Source: Symbiodinium natans (taxonomy: Eukaryota > Sar > Dinophyceae > Suessiales > Symbiodiniaceae). Taken from it: DNA of 64,000 nt. The stretch spans positions 370,192-434,191 of the forward strand of contig CAJNDS010002353.1 in assembly GCA_905221605.1 (NCBI GenBank), in the 5' to 3' direction. The notes beneath the pieces were generated by a model. That model was given only the letters and a program-made list of their open reading frames with translations, searched no databases and had not been told where the DNA came from. How positions within the stretch are numbered: position 1 is the stretch's first letter; the number at the start of each line of letters is the position of its first letter. Shown here in pieces: positions 1 through 13,254 of this stretch. A program made the translations under genes and the position numbers.

Positions 1-44
1 CAGGCCGCGGCATCTGGCCCGGGCCCAGGCGTCGAGGCGCAGAG
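1..44 (-). CDS. PPR gene 1, exon v (cut by window edge)
   Basis: Acceptor TTTGCAG. Reads [14 protein letters not shown], continuing exon u in phase ([16 protein letters not shown]). The right border is outside the window. Confidence 0.6.
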
Positions 45-2461
45 CTGCAAAGAGAACCTGCGTTTTGTTTAGGGTTTAGGGTTTAGGGTTTAGGGTTTAG
101 GGTTTAGGGTTTAGGGTTTAGGGTTTAGGGGTTTAGGGGTTTAGGGGTTTAGGGGTTTAGGGGTTTAGGGGTTTAGGGGTTTAGGGGTTTAGGGGTTTAG
201 GGTTTAGGGTTGAGGGGGTTTGGGTTTATAAAACCCCAAGCCCTAAACACGGGTTTGGGGTTTTGGGCTCGGTTTTGAAGGCTTAGGTTTAGGGTCTATC
301 AGGGTTGTTTCGCGGTTAGTTTAGGGATTCTGGCACAGGGATTCAGGAGTTGCCTCCAGCAAAAATTCCAAAAAACAAACACACATACACCCTACACCCT
401 CAACCCTGATCTGATTCACCATCGACCCTCTACCGAAACAAAGAACAAAAAAACATAGACAGAGCCCAAGAACCGCCAGGCGCCCGAAACACGGCCGGCG
501 CTGGCCAGGGCGTTGCAGGAGACGCGGTCCGGCTGCACCTCACTTCATGGGGTGAAGGGTTTAGGGTTTACAATGAACCCCAAAAAGTTGGAAACCTTTT
601 TTGGCTTCTACTGTAGGGCTTCATTAGGGCTTCAGAGTTTCTTTTAAGGGTTTAGGGCTTAGAGGTAGCAGGAACAGTAAGGCTACCAGGATTCGGGCTT
701 CAAGGTTGAGGGTATATGGGCTTTAAGGCTTAGGGTGTGAGGAGTTTTTTGGGGAGCCGCAGTGTTGCAAACACTAAATCCTGGACGATCCCCCCTTCAG
801 GATACCACACCTACATGTCAGGGCTTGAAGAGGAACATCGAGAAGGAGGAAGCAAGAACACAAAAAAAACAACGACAATAAAAAACAGAGATAGTTATAT
901 ACTCATCTTGGCGATACTCCTATAAACATCATATAACAACAAAAACACAACGATAGGAGCAGCAAAGAAGATACGAGCAGAAAACATATGTGCAGTGAGA
1001 GTTACATACGTTGGCCCTTTTAGCGAAAATCCAAAACATCCGTAAGGTGTAGGGTTGAGGGGGGGGTAGGTTTGGTCCTGCCTGGGTGGCCGAGAGCGCC
1101 ATCACCAGCGCAAGCGCCTTCTTGGCACATCTTGGGGGGTAATGGGGGCGGGGGGGGGGGGGCCTTGAATCCCCCGTATAGGGTTCAGGGTTAGAACTAA
1201 ACCCCAAAATTCCCGCAGTTTAGATTCTGGCCGTGCACCCGAACCCAGGAAGGTGGAGTTTCACGTGGAAGGCAATCCAGGCTCCCAATTACAAAAATGA
1301 AACCGAGGCCAGTTTTTTGGGAACAGCAACGATAGAAAACTGTCTTTGAAGTTGTGGCGGCCCAGAGACTCGCTTCATCTACGTCTTTGGCCAACTATCA
1401 AGAATGCGCATGCGGCCCTGGTCGTCGCTCTCAACTGATCCATTGCGACAGAACACCGCACGCTAGCATATTTGCCGGCAACCTGGGTCCCTCGCGAATA
1501 CAAAACCGTACACCACTCCGCGCGGGGATGATCAGGCACGCCGACATTCCGAGCAAAAAGAAACCTGTGGCCTCGCAGCCGAAACGAAGTGGCAGGAGCA
1601 GCAAAATCATCTTCGTCGTCACATTCAAGGCCTTCAGCTGTCAGCTGCTTCTGCACCTCTTCGAGCTTGCCAACATCTGGGGCATTGGGTTCCTCCGCTT
1701 GCAACTCCCTTTGTTCACATGCTTTGGCCGCAAAGATGGCTGCGGTTGCGCCACAAAGATACAACATCTGTCTGGGTACGTCCACTCCACTGCTTCATGG
1801 CACGGCGCTGAAGGGATGTCGGGCCAAGAGGTCTGCGAGAACGCCAAAGCGCTGGGCAATCTTTTCGCGAGCCGCAGCGGAGATGGCATAGCAGTGGCAT
1901 AGCAGCGATGACACGCGAAATCTCAGAGCGGCGCGCGACTTTTGAAGACAGGAAAACACAAAGACAAAAGGGCAGCGCGCGCGTTTGCTCACTACCGTCA
2001 ACGGGACACAACGTGAAACCCTTACAGATTCGCACGCGCCCCCGACGCAGCCTGAGTCGCCCCTACTGCAGGCCAGTTGCCAGCTTGGGCGGACTTCCCT
2101 CCGGCCCCTGGACGGATTGCTTAAAAAAGGGACAGCTTTGCTTGAAGTTGAAAAAATCATCGCACCTCCTGCCGGCGGAAGGCCTTTAGTCGACGGACAT
2201 GCCGTCGGCCATGGCATCCGCGACGCACTCAGCGCAGAGCGCCTTCACCTTCAGGTCGTTGAGGTGGGCACCTATAGGTTGAATGAGCACACGCAGTTCC
2301 ATGTTCCAGCGCACCGCAAAATCCCATAACACACACAGACCCAGACACAGACGCAGACACAGACCCAGACACAGACCCAGATACGAGCACACACACACAC
2401 ACACACCCACACCCACACCCACACCCACCCACACACACACACACACACCCGCACACACACC

Positions 2462-2512
<51 letters not shown>

Positions 2513-2573
2513 CCACGCACGCACGCACGCACGCACGCATGCACGCACGCACGCAACGCACGCACCGCACCGA

Positions 2574-2625
<52 letters not shown>

Positions 2626-3026
2626 CCCACGCACACACGCACACACGCACACACGCACACACGCACACACGCGCACACGCGCACACGCGCACACGCACAC
2701 ACGCACACACGCACACAGGCACACACGCACGCACACACGCACACAGGCACACAGGCACGCACGCACGCACGCACACAGGCACACGTGCACACACGCATGC
2801 ACACGCACACGCGCACACGCGCACATGTGCACACGCCCACACACACACACGACACACAGACACACAGACACACAGACACACAGACACACAGACACACAGA
2901 CACACAGACACACACACACACAGAGACACACACACACACAGAGACACACACACACACACACACAGAGACACACACACACACACAGACACACAGACACACA
3001 CAGAGAAACAGACACACACACACAGA

Positions 3027-3065
<39 letters not shown>

Positions 3066-6000
3066 TCCAAAGGGCTGTCGAAGATGCTGACGCCCCAGAC
3101 AATGACTCGAAGGACATCCTGGCGTCGTGCCTAAACCCTAAACCCTCGCTTTGAGTGTTAAGGTTTGGGGTTCGGGTTTTTCTAAACCACACTCATTAAA
3201 GCACGCAAGCCCAGTCCTCGTCCACCGCCAAATCGCTGAGCATCACCCGCACCTACAGCGCAGTCCATCTGCGGACTTACGGGCCATTGCGTCGTGAGTT
3301 GGTCGGTTGGCACAGCTGCAACCAGCTCTTAAGGCGATCTAAGCATGCGCATGACAACATCCACGCGTTCTGGCCAGATGTCCACTAGTCGATGGCAAGA
3401 CTTGAGACAAGACTTCTGACTCGAGGGGGTAGGGGATCCAAAAAAGTGCATTGGGATCAAAAAATTGTGTATTGTTAGGCGGATCAAAAAGAAACTTTTT
3501 TGGGAGCAAAAACAATTTACTGAATGCTTCCAAGGCTTGTTGCAAGCGGAGTGGAGGCTGGGAGAGACGACTTGTGAGAGAAATGTGTCCCCCACAACTA
3601 CTCATACGATTAATGCTATAGTGTTCGGGGGCTGTAAATGCTCAGAAATGCAGCACTTCTGGCCGTTCGCAAGCTTTAAATACTGAAAAAGTAAAGAATT
3701 TATGCGGGAAAGAATGTAAGCACGCATCCGTCAAGCCTTCTGCAGTTTTCGCTTTCTTTCTTTTCGGGCTTGCTGGTGTTTTGAACTCTGCTTTTAGAAA
3801 TTTGACCAGAGTTTTGATCAGCGCCATCACCACCATGTAAAATGTTTTCGATACGCTAAGCAACTAAGCTTTTGAACTGTGAACGCGATGTCAGCATGAC
3901 AACCACCCTAATCTGGCCTTGTTTTCTGTTTTTTGGCCCTTCCACATGAACCCCTGAAACCAAAACAACACGAGCCCTTCATCCTACTCAACTAAGCAAT
4001 AGACTTCACTCACAACAGGGTACCCTCCCCGTCCCCGTCTACAACCTCCCAGGCTCGGACCCTCCAACCCACCCCACATGACCCCAAATGACCCTAGATC
4101 TGACACCTACTCAAACCACAAAGCAACCCATAAACATCCAAACCCTAAAACTCAAACCCTAAACCCTAAACCCTAAACCCTAACCCAGGAACAAAACTGC
4201 CGCCTCGCCTCGGACCACCGGCCCTCGCCATCGCCGCTGGAGATTGCGGCGTTGCCTATAGGGTTTGTAGGGTTTATAGGGTTTATAGGGTTTATAGGGT
4301 TTATAGGGTTTATAGGGTTTATAGGGCTTATAGGGTTTATAGGGTTTATAGGGTTTATAGGGTTTAGGGTAGGGCCTAGGGTTTAGGCCTCTATTTGAGA
4401 GCTGGTTCTTAATCGGAAGTATCGGGATCTAGCCCTTTAAGGGACCCCTAAAACCCAAACTCCGTAAGTCCCGACGTTCATCCCTAGACCCAAAACCCTG
4501 CATGCTTGTCGTGGAATCTTGCAGGTACCCCTTTGGGGAGAGGTTTGGGGGTGGCGGCCTAAAGCAAACTGATAAACCATGGAAGCCCTACATGACAGAG
4601 CCCACCCTGAACCCTGAACCCTGAACCCTAAACCCTAAACCCTAAACCCTAAACCCTAAACCGCTTTAGGCCCGACTTGGAAGCCCCTTTTGACTTCGTA
4701 AGTAGGTTAGTGACGAGGGTTATGGCTATGGGCCATGGGGATTATCATGGGGTATCCTCCAGTAGACTTACTAAGGCGAAAGAGCTTCTAAGTAGGGTTC
4801 AGGGCTCAATCCTAGCGCCGGCCCCTAAGACAGCCCGGGTTCACAAGGGCCTAAATCCTAAACCCGATGAAGCCTTAGCCACCGAAACCCTAAACCCTAA
4901 GCCCTCAACCCTAACCCCTAAACCCTAAACCCTAATCCCCAAGTCACTATCCCCAGATCCAAAACACCAACTCTCAGCCTGCAAATCGCGCCAAGCCCCT
5001 GGATAAACCCAAGCCTCCAATCCCCTGCACCCAGGGGGGGGGGGGGGGGGGGGGGGGGTGCCGAAAGGTCCTTGTTAGAAGGGACTGCTATTTGGGGGGG
5101 GGCTCTAAATGTGGTCCCGCATTTTCGTAAACCCCCAACCCCAAAGCCCCCGAAGCCTTGAACTCCAAACCCTGCACCACAACTTTCCTGACATCTGGGA
5201 GGCTTCGGGAGGTGGGGTTCCCTCAAGCCTGTACAGCCTAACCCAGCAAACCCTAAACTTCCTAAGCCCCAAACCCTAAACCCTAAACCCTAAGCCCTAA
5301 GCCCTAAGCCCTAAGCCCTAAACCCTAAACCCTAAGCCCTAAACCCTAAACCCTATAAACCCTAAACCCTAAACCCTAAACCCTAAACCCTAAACTGAAC
5401 ATAAACCCTAAACCCCAAACCCCAAACCCTAAACCCTAAACCCTAAACCCTACTTCGGGAAGTGCCGGTCTGAGCAGACCCAGCTGCCGAGCGCGGCGGC
5501 CGGGCGCAGAGCGGCGACGAGCGCAGCCTCGAGGAGGGCCCAGGCCCGCTTCCTTGAGAGAGGGGGAAGGGGAGAGGGTTTGGGGTTTAGGGTTTAGGGT
5601 TTAGGGTTTAGGGTTTAGGGTTTAGGGTTTAGGGTTTAGGGTTTAGGTTTTAGGGTTTAGGGTTTAGGGTTTAGGGTTTAGGGTTTAGGGTTTAGGGTTT
5701 AGGGTTTAGGGTTGGCTGCACTCAGGAGGGTAGCTATAAATTAAACTTTTAGCTGCCTTATTAAGAAACCCAATAAACCCAAAAAAGGTAAGGATCTAAA
5801 GTTACGGTAAAGTACCACAAAGGGGAGAGGGGGGTTAGGGTTTCGGGTTTGGGGTTTGGGGTTTAGGGTTTAGGGTTTGGGGTTTAGGGTTTAGAGTTGA
5901 GGGATGTTAGGAGTCTAGCGGTTTTAGGGGTTTCGGAGTTTAGCGTTTTTGGGGTTTAGGGTTAAGGATGTTAGTGTCTCCTCGGGCGAAGGCAAAATTG

Positions 6001-9000
6001 TGGTATCTGAGTTTTAGAAGATTGCCAGCGTCGCGTAGGTTAGAAATCCTGCGCGGCTTCGGGTACATCGGGAGTTTAGGGTAGCAGGGGACTTCAGGAA
6101 TTTATATGGTAGGAACATGGGTGCTTTAAGGGCCATAGTATTCCTACCATCTAATTACCCTACTAAGGGTTTAGGGGCTGCAGTAGTCGGGCTTTGGGTC
6201 TAGGTGTCCCGAGAAGTGGGGGTGTGCCCAGTTTCAGCACAAGGAATAGTGCTGCAAGCCGAGACCCTAAACCCTAAACCCTGAACCCCCCAACTTAAAG
6301 CTTCCACCCTAAACCCTAAACCCTAAACCCCAAACCCCAAACCCTAAACCCTAAACCCTACCCCCCCCCCTTTTCAAAGCAACTCCAAACTAGGACTCCA
6401 AGCTAGGACTGAGCTTCCACTGGCCGAGTGGACGGCACGCGCTGACGCATGACCCATACGACGCCTCGTTTGGGGCTTGAAGGTTTTCGGGCCTTCGGGG
6501 TTTGGGGATTAGGGGTTTAGGGGTTTAGGGGTTTAGGGTTTAGGGTTTAGAATTTTGGGTTTAGGGATTAGGGGTTTAGGGGTTTAGGGTTTAGGGTTAG
6601 GTGCTTAGGCGGAGAGGTAAGGGATGCCACACACACAGCTTCGTGATAAGGGGGACCCTCAGCTCGATAAATCCTACCTCTGCGGCACTGTACGGGATGA
6701 AACTCGCAAGCTCACTGCCGGCGATCAAGAAACCCACCGGAATACCAGAAACCCACAAAAACAACCCAGAAAGCCATAAAAAAAAAAAAAAAAAAAACTC
6801 TCCGAGGCTCAAAAAAAGGAAACCATATTCGTTACTCAAAATCAATGTTCCAGAAACCGAACTTAGGATCCTTGACAGCAGCCCAGTCAGGGCGAGTAGA
6901 GGGTATACGTTTAAGACCCAACTTTGAGGGGTCCGGGCCACTCTAGGGTTTAGGGTTTAGGGTTTAGGGTTTAGGGTTTAGGGTTTAGGGTTTAGGGTTT
7001 AGGGTGTAGGGTGTAGGGTGTAAGGTTTAGGGTTTAGGGTTTAGGGTTTAGGGTTTAGGGTTTGGGGTTCCCCGGAACTAGACCTCCCAAGTACCCTTCA
7101 AGATACCCCAAATGCCTCCATTGCTATGTCAACCGAGGGCTGAATCGGTAAATCTTGGGGTTGGGCTTTGGAGTTTTTTCGACTTGCACACAAAACACAT
7201 TAAACTTGAAGTTCAGGATTGAAATTAGGGTCCTAAAGCCCCAAGCCCCAAGCCCCAAGCCCCAAGCCCCAAGCCCTAAGCCCTAAGCCCTAAGCCCTAA
7301 GCCCTAAGCCCTAAGCCCTAATGTTGACTTGACATTAATAAAGCCCGCTACAATTATAAAATCCCGCTGCCCGGAACACAATAATGTAACCCGCCACAAT
7401 TATAAAATCCCCGCCCGGAATTATTTTTTTTTCGGGCGATGTTGTGCAACTAACTTAAACTGATAAGTTTCAGGGTGTTGGAAGAGAATGAGTTTAGAGC
7501 TTGCTGGCTGCAGACACTCTTCTACTAGTACTACTAGTGGTACTACTACCTAATACTAAAACTAATACTACGTCCTACCAGGATTTAGGCGGATATTATT
7601 GAGGAGGCCCTGGCCGAAAAGATTGATCAATGAAGGGGGGGGGGGGTTTATTAATGCGAAGTCAACATTAAGCCCTAAGCCCTAAACCCTAAACTAAAAG
7701 CTCGGCAGATCATTAAGGTACACTTGGCGGGACCCCTGCAACCTGAGGTGCCTCACTCCGCTTCACGGCCGCCCGCTGCGACGCCGCCAACTGTAGGGTT
7801 TGGGGGTTTTAGGGTTTAGAGGGTTTAAATATTAAAGTCTACTTTTTTGCTCTACCTTCTTGGGGCACAGGCCAGGCATACGGGAGCTTAGGATCCCCCC
7901 TGCCTGAACCCTGAACGCCCCAAAGCCCCCGAAACCCTAGAGCCCAGCACCCTCTTCTTGCAGTTTGCGGCATAAGGAGCCCTAAACCTCGGAACCCTAC
8001 ACCCCCTCCACCCCTACACCCCCCACCCGATCTCAAAACCCTAAACCCTAAACCCCCTACACCCCCTACACCCCCTACATGCCCTAACACGCCCCGCCTG
8101 GTGAATCGCCAGCTGCCAGCTGCCGCACCTGGCGGTTGGCGAAGTCTTCAGACTCGGAACTGGGCTGGGGTTTAAGGTTTAGGGTTTAGGGTTTATGGTT
8201 TAGGGTTTGGGGTTTAGGGTTTAGCGTTTTGGGTTTGGGGTTTGGGGGTTGGGGTTTGGGGTTTGGGGCTTGGGACTTCGGGGTCCGCCAACCCTTGGCG
8301 GGGTGTTGGATGGGTTTTTGCCCCCCCAAAACGCGCAAGGGGTGGGGGGGAGGGGTGGGGGGGGGGGGGGGGGGGGGGGGTAGGGGTTTTTACCCCGGCA
8401 GCTTTTCCGTGGAGGCCCCGCAAGCTCGCACCGCGACTTCAAGGACCATGCTGCTAGCTCTGAGAATTTCAGTTTGGGGGCGGGAGGGTTTGCGGTTTAG
8501 GGTTCAAGGTTCAGGGCTTGAGAATTTAGGGTGTAGGGAGTTCAGGGCTGGCGCAAGCCAATGTGAGGCTTCAACAACAAAGGGTAGATCAGAGCATTGG
8601 ATATAGAATACCAGGAATAGAACACACAACAGGAAGACAATATGTTGCTTGAGCCTTTTTGTGAGTCGCAGCTGAGTGTAGGGATCACGGCCAAGGGGCA
8701 AGTGAAGGAAAGCATAAACCCTAAACCCTGAACCCTGAACCCTGAACCCTGAACCCTGAACCCTAAACCCTAAACCCTAAACCCTAAGCATTCATGAATG
8801 GGACTTGCCCATGGCAAGTAGAGAGTAGAGAGATAAACCCGAATCCCTAAACCCGAAACTCAGGCTTTTGGTTTGGGATCTTGTTTGGATCTTTCTGCGG
8901 GATCTGCAAGGTCGCTGGGGGTGACCGCCTGCGGGGGGTAGCTCCTACCACGGGCCCGAAACCCCCTTAACCTTGTATGTCTTCTAATCTGAACCCTCAA

Positions 9001-12000
9001 CGAAGGGCACTTGGAGACTTCCAGGAATGGCTTGGGTGTTGAGGAAAAAGCCCGTGCAGTATAGGATGCCAATGACCCTCAAACCTCAACCCTAAACCCT
9101 TCACTCCTAACCCTAAACCCTAAACCCTAAACCCTAAACCCTAAACCCTAAACCCTAAACCCCTAAACCCTCAGTACCTTAGGGTCTCATTTTCATCAGC
9201 AGCACCTCTGCGAAGCCGCCATGGCCGCGTTGTGGCTCACCACGGTCGCCGCCACGCGCAGCAGGTGGAGTCGGCCCATCAGTGCCTTTGGGCAAGGGCG
9301 TGTAGGGTTTAGGGTTTAGGGTTTAGGGTTTAGGGTTTAGGGTTTAGGGTTTAGGGTTTAGGGTTTAGGGTTTAGGGTTTAGGGTTTAGGGTTTAGGGTT
9401 TAGGGTTTAGGGTTTAGGGTTTAGGGTTTTGGGTTTAGGGGTTTGGGTTTAGGGTTTAGGGTTTAGGGTTTAGGGTTTAGGGTTTAGGGTTTAGGGTTTA
9501 GGGTTTAGGGTTTAGGGTTTAGGGTTTAGGGTTTAAGGGTTTAGGGTTTAGGGTTTAGGGTGGTTTACCTGGGACGCCAGGTACAGGGTTTGGGAGTCAC
9601 AGGTATGCAGCCTTGCAAACCCTATAAACACCCTAAACAGCCCCCTCACAGATGCCTTACCCTCAAACCCTAAAGCCCTAAAACCTGAAACCCTGAAACC
9701 AGAAAACCCTAAAACCCTAAAAACCAAACCCCAAAGCGTCCCAAAAAACAGTCAAAGTGCTGCTGTCCTCCGCCACTGCTCGGCGCGGCCACCGGCGTTG
9801 ATCCTGGAGGCCAGCGTGCTTGAAGGTTCTCGCGTTTAGGGTTTAAGGGTTTGGGGTTTAGGGTTTAGGGTTTAGGGTTTAGGGTTAGGGCTTAGGGCTT
9901 CAGAGTTTCAGGGTTTCGGATTACAAGGAAGTTGCCAAGTCCCTTCATTCAGAGTTCTGGTGCAGGACGCCTTGCGAGCAACCCGACCTTTTTGATTGCC
10001 CATTCATGCTCTCCTTATAGGGTTCTTAAGGGAGGGTTTGGGGCGTAGGGTGTAGGATTTAGGGTTTAGGGTTTCGGGTTTAGGGTTTCGGGTTTCGGGT
10101 TTCGGGTTTCGGGTTTAGATTCATGGGGGGTAGGTAAGGGGACCTTAGGGAAGCTTCGGGAGCCTTAGGGAGTAGGGGAGTAGTAGGGAACCTCAGGTTG
10201 CATACCCCCCTTGAACCCTAAACCCTAAATCCTAAACCCTAAGCCCTAAACCCTAAACCCTAAACCCTAAACCCTAAACCCTAAACCCTAAGCCCTAAGC
10301 CCTAAACCCTAAACCGGAACCTCAGGTTACCCCCCGAAGCCAAACGCCGCCGGCACGCAGCGCGTTCCAGGAGATCACGTCCGGCTGCGGAGCATGAGCC
10401 AAGCAGCTCAGGGCCTTCATGAAGACCGCTTTGAAGGGTTTAGGGTTTAGGGTTTAGGGTTTAGGGTTTAGGGTTTAGGGTTTAGGGTTTAGGGTTTAGG
10501 GTTTAGGGTTTAGGGTTTAGGGTTTAGGGTTTAGGGTTTAGGGTTTAGGGTTTAGGGTTTAGGGTTTAGGCCTTCATAAAGACCAGGTTCGGGTTTTTCA
10601 CGGGGTTGGGGGACTAGAGGGTTTAAGGGGGTTTATAGGGTTTAGGGGGTTTAAGGGGGTTTAATGGGGTTTATGGGGTTTATGCAGTTTAGGGGCCTTA
10701 AGGGGTTTAAGGGGGTTTATGGAGTTGAGAGGGTGTAGGGTCTTTAGGATTTAAGGCGTACAGTAGGGTTTACACGATCTTGGGCTTAGGGTTAAAGAGT
10801 TTAGGGGTTCAGGGGTGCGGGAGCTCAAAAGTGCGGGCTTTTTCAGGTGAGCCGATATTCTGGGGTGGAGCCTCGTGCCCGCCGAGCCAACCCATGATCT
10901 GCCCCCCTTTCCCCGCGCCCCGGTTTAGGGTTTAGAGTTTAGGGTTTAGGGTTTAAGGTTTAGGGTTTAGGGTACCCCAACGAAGCCTATAGCTGAATGC
11001 TCGAGAAACAATACATGTACCCTAACCCTAAACCCTAAACCCTAAACCCTAAACCCTAAACCCTAAACCCTAAACCCTAAACCCTAAACCCTAAACCCTA
11101 AACCCTAAACCTAAATGAACCTGGAGTCTGATCTGCAGGGCCTCTTCCCAGGTGGCGCCCTGCGCGCAGGCACTTAGGGCCCCGTTGCCTGGGCCGCAGA
11201 GGCAGCAAGGTTTGGGGTTTAGGGTTTAGGGTTTAGGGTTTAGGGTTTAGGGTTTAGGGTTTAGGGTTTAGGGGTTAGGGGTTTCGAGCTGAGCCCCGGA
11301 TGTAGGGGTAGTCGAATTATTAATAATGGCCTTAGGGTTTGGGGTTTAGGGTTTAGGGTTTAGGGTTTAGGGTTTAGGGTTTAGGGTTTAGCTTTTAGGT
11401 TTAGGGTTTAGGGTTTAGGGTTTAGGGTTTAGGGTTTAGGGTTTAGGGTTTAGGGTTTAGGGTTTAGGGTTTAGGGTTTAGGGTTTAGGGTTTAGGGTTT
11501 AGTATTCTCATGATTATTGCTAGCCTTATCCTTACCCGGCGATACGTAGGTTTTTGGGTCTAGGTCTTAACTTACCAGTTCTAATAGAGGGCGGGGGACG
11601 GGGCGTTCGAAAAAACAAGTTTGGGGGTTGCGAGAAGAAGGATGCTGAAGTACCCCGTTTTGGAAAACTTTACTCATATTGAAGGTGCCGAGCAGGATTT
11701 TCTGGGGTCTAGGCTTAGAGTTTAGGATAGCTCACCGGTAGCTCCATGAACACTCGTTCATTCGCCATGCCCTGCTATCTCGTAGGTAAACTCAAAAAAA
11801 GGGCTGTGGGTAGAGAGAAAGAAAGAGAGAAAGAGAGAAAGACAGAAAGAGAGAAGGAGAGAAGGGGAGAGAAGGGGAGAGAAGGGGAGAGAAGGGGAGA
11901 GAAGGGGAGAGAAGGGGAGAGAAGGGGAGAGAAGGGGAGAGAAGGGGAGAGAAGGGGAGAGAAGGGGAGAGAAGGGGAGAGAAGGGGAGAGAAGGGGAGA

Positions 12001-13215
12001 GAAGGGGAGAGCAGGGGAGAGAAGGGGAGAGAAGGGGAGAGAAGGGGAGAGAAGGGGAGAGAAGGGGAGAGAAGGGGAGAGAAGGGGAGAGAAGGGGAGA
12101 GAAGGGGAGAGAAGGGGAGAGAAGGGGAGAGAAGGGGAGAGAAGGGGAGAGAAGGGGAGAGAAGGGGAGAGAAGGAGAGAGAAGGAGAGAAAGGAGAGAG
12201 AAGGAGAGAGAGAAGGAGAGAGAAGGGAGAGAAGGAGAGAGAAGGAGAGAGAAGGAGAGAGAAGGAGAGAGAAGGAGAGAGAGAGAAGAGGAGAGAAGGA
12301 GAGAGAAGGAGAGACAAGGAGAGAGAGAGCCCTCATTGCCGTAGTCCTTTTCGAGGTTAAGGCTTGGAGTGCAAGGGTGAGTTCTCAAGGTAGGCGAGAC
12401 TCTACAGCCAAGCCAGCTTAAACCCCCCTCCAAACCCTAAAAACCACCCTGAACCCAAAGCCCCTCAGCCCGAAAGACTCCCTGCAAGCCCTATCCTCAC
12501 ATGAGATTTTCCTGAAGTTAGGGTGCGCCTTCTTGGGGTCCTTAGTCCAAAGGGTTCCTATTATTTGGGTAAGGGTCCCCACAATACTCGCGGAAACCTC
12601 CGCAGAGAAACGAGAAACCCTAAACCCTAAACCCCAAACCCTAAACCCCAAGCCAAGCCCAAAACCCTAAACCCCAAACCCTAAACCCTAAACTCTAAAC
12701 CCTAAACCTCAAACCCTAAACCCGAAACCCTCAGGCCGGAGGGCAGGGCACTGTGGCGGCCACCACCCCTTCCCCTGCCCCGGCGAGGAGGAAGTGCAGC
12801 GCGCGGGGCCAGCGCGCATCCTTTCCGTGGGAGAGGGGGGGGGGGGCGGAGGAGGGTTTTTTCGGGTTTAGGGTTTAGGGTTTAGGGTCTAGGGTTTAGG
12901 GTTTAGGGTCTAGGGTTTAGGGTTTAGGGTTTAGGGTTTAGGGTTTAGGGTTTAGGGTTTAGGGTTTAGGGTTTAGGGTTTAGGGTTTAGGGTTTAGGGT
13001 TTAGGGTTTAGGGTTTAGGGTTTAGGAGGGGGGAGGAGAGAGTTTCTTTGTCTCTACCTCTGCCTCTGTTTGTTTTCTTTTCCTCTCTCTCTCTCTCTCT
13101 CTGTCTCTCTGTCTCTCTGTCTCTCTGTCTCTCTGTCTCTCTGTCTCTCTGTCTCTCTCTCTCTCTCTCTCTCACTCTCTCTCTCTCTCTCTCTCGCTCT
13201 ATCGCTGTCTCTCTG

Positions 13216-13254
<39 letters not shown>

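Larger units (their letters stand above)
539..4208. repeat. PPR intron region t-u: mixed repeats
   Basis: Holds the coding-like islands described separately, a CA/CACG/CAGA microsatellite at 2330-3027, a CT tract at 3028-3066, mostly unique sequence 3130-4135 and a short CCCTAAA array at 4141-4186. At least one PPR exon is probably hidden here. Confidence 0.6.

Noticed and set aside
45-230. Window start as a chromosome end
   Set aside because: Telomere-type repeats occur at similar density throughout the 64 kb, and an in-frame PPR exon lies outside this array at 1-44.
2186-3192. Open frames of 180-306 codons rich in Cys/Val/Ala or His/Thr/Arg on both strands
   Set aside because: They are translations of the CA/CACG/CAGA microsatellite; several frames on both strands are open at once. 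Only the non-repetitive end at 2186-2330 was kept as a possible exon.
11746-12433. Four overlapping frames of 180-213 codons
   Set aside because: Produced by the 10-base GGGGAGAGAA minisatellite; open on both strands and without non-repetitive coding sequence.
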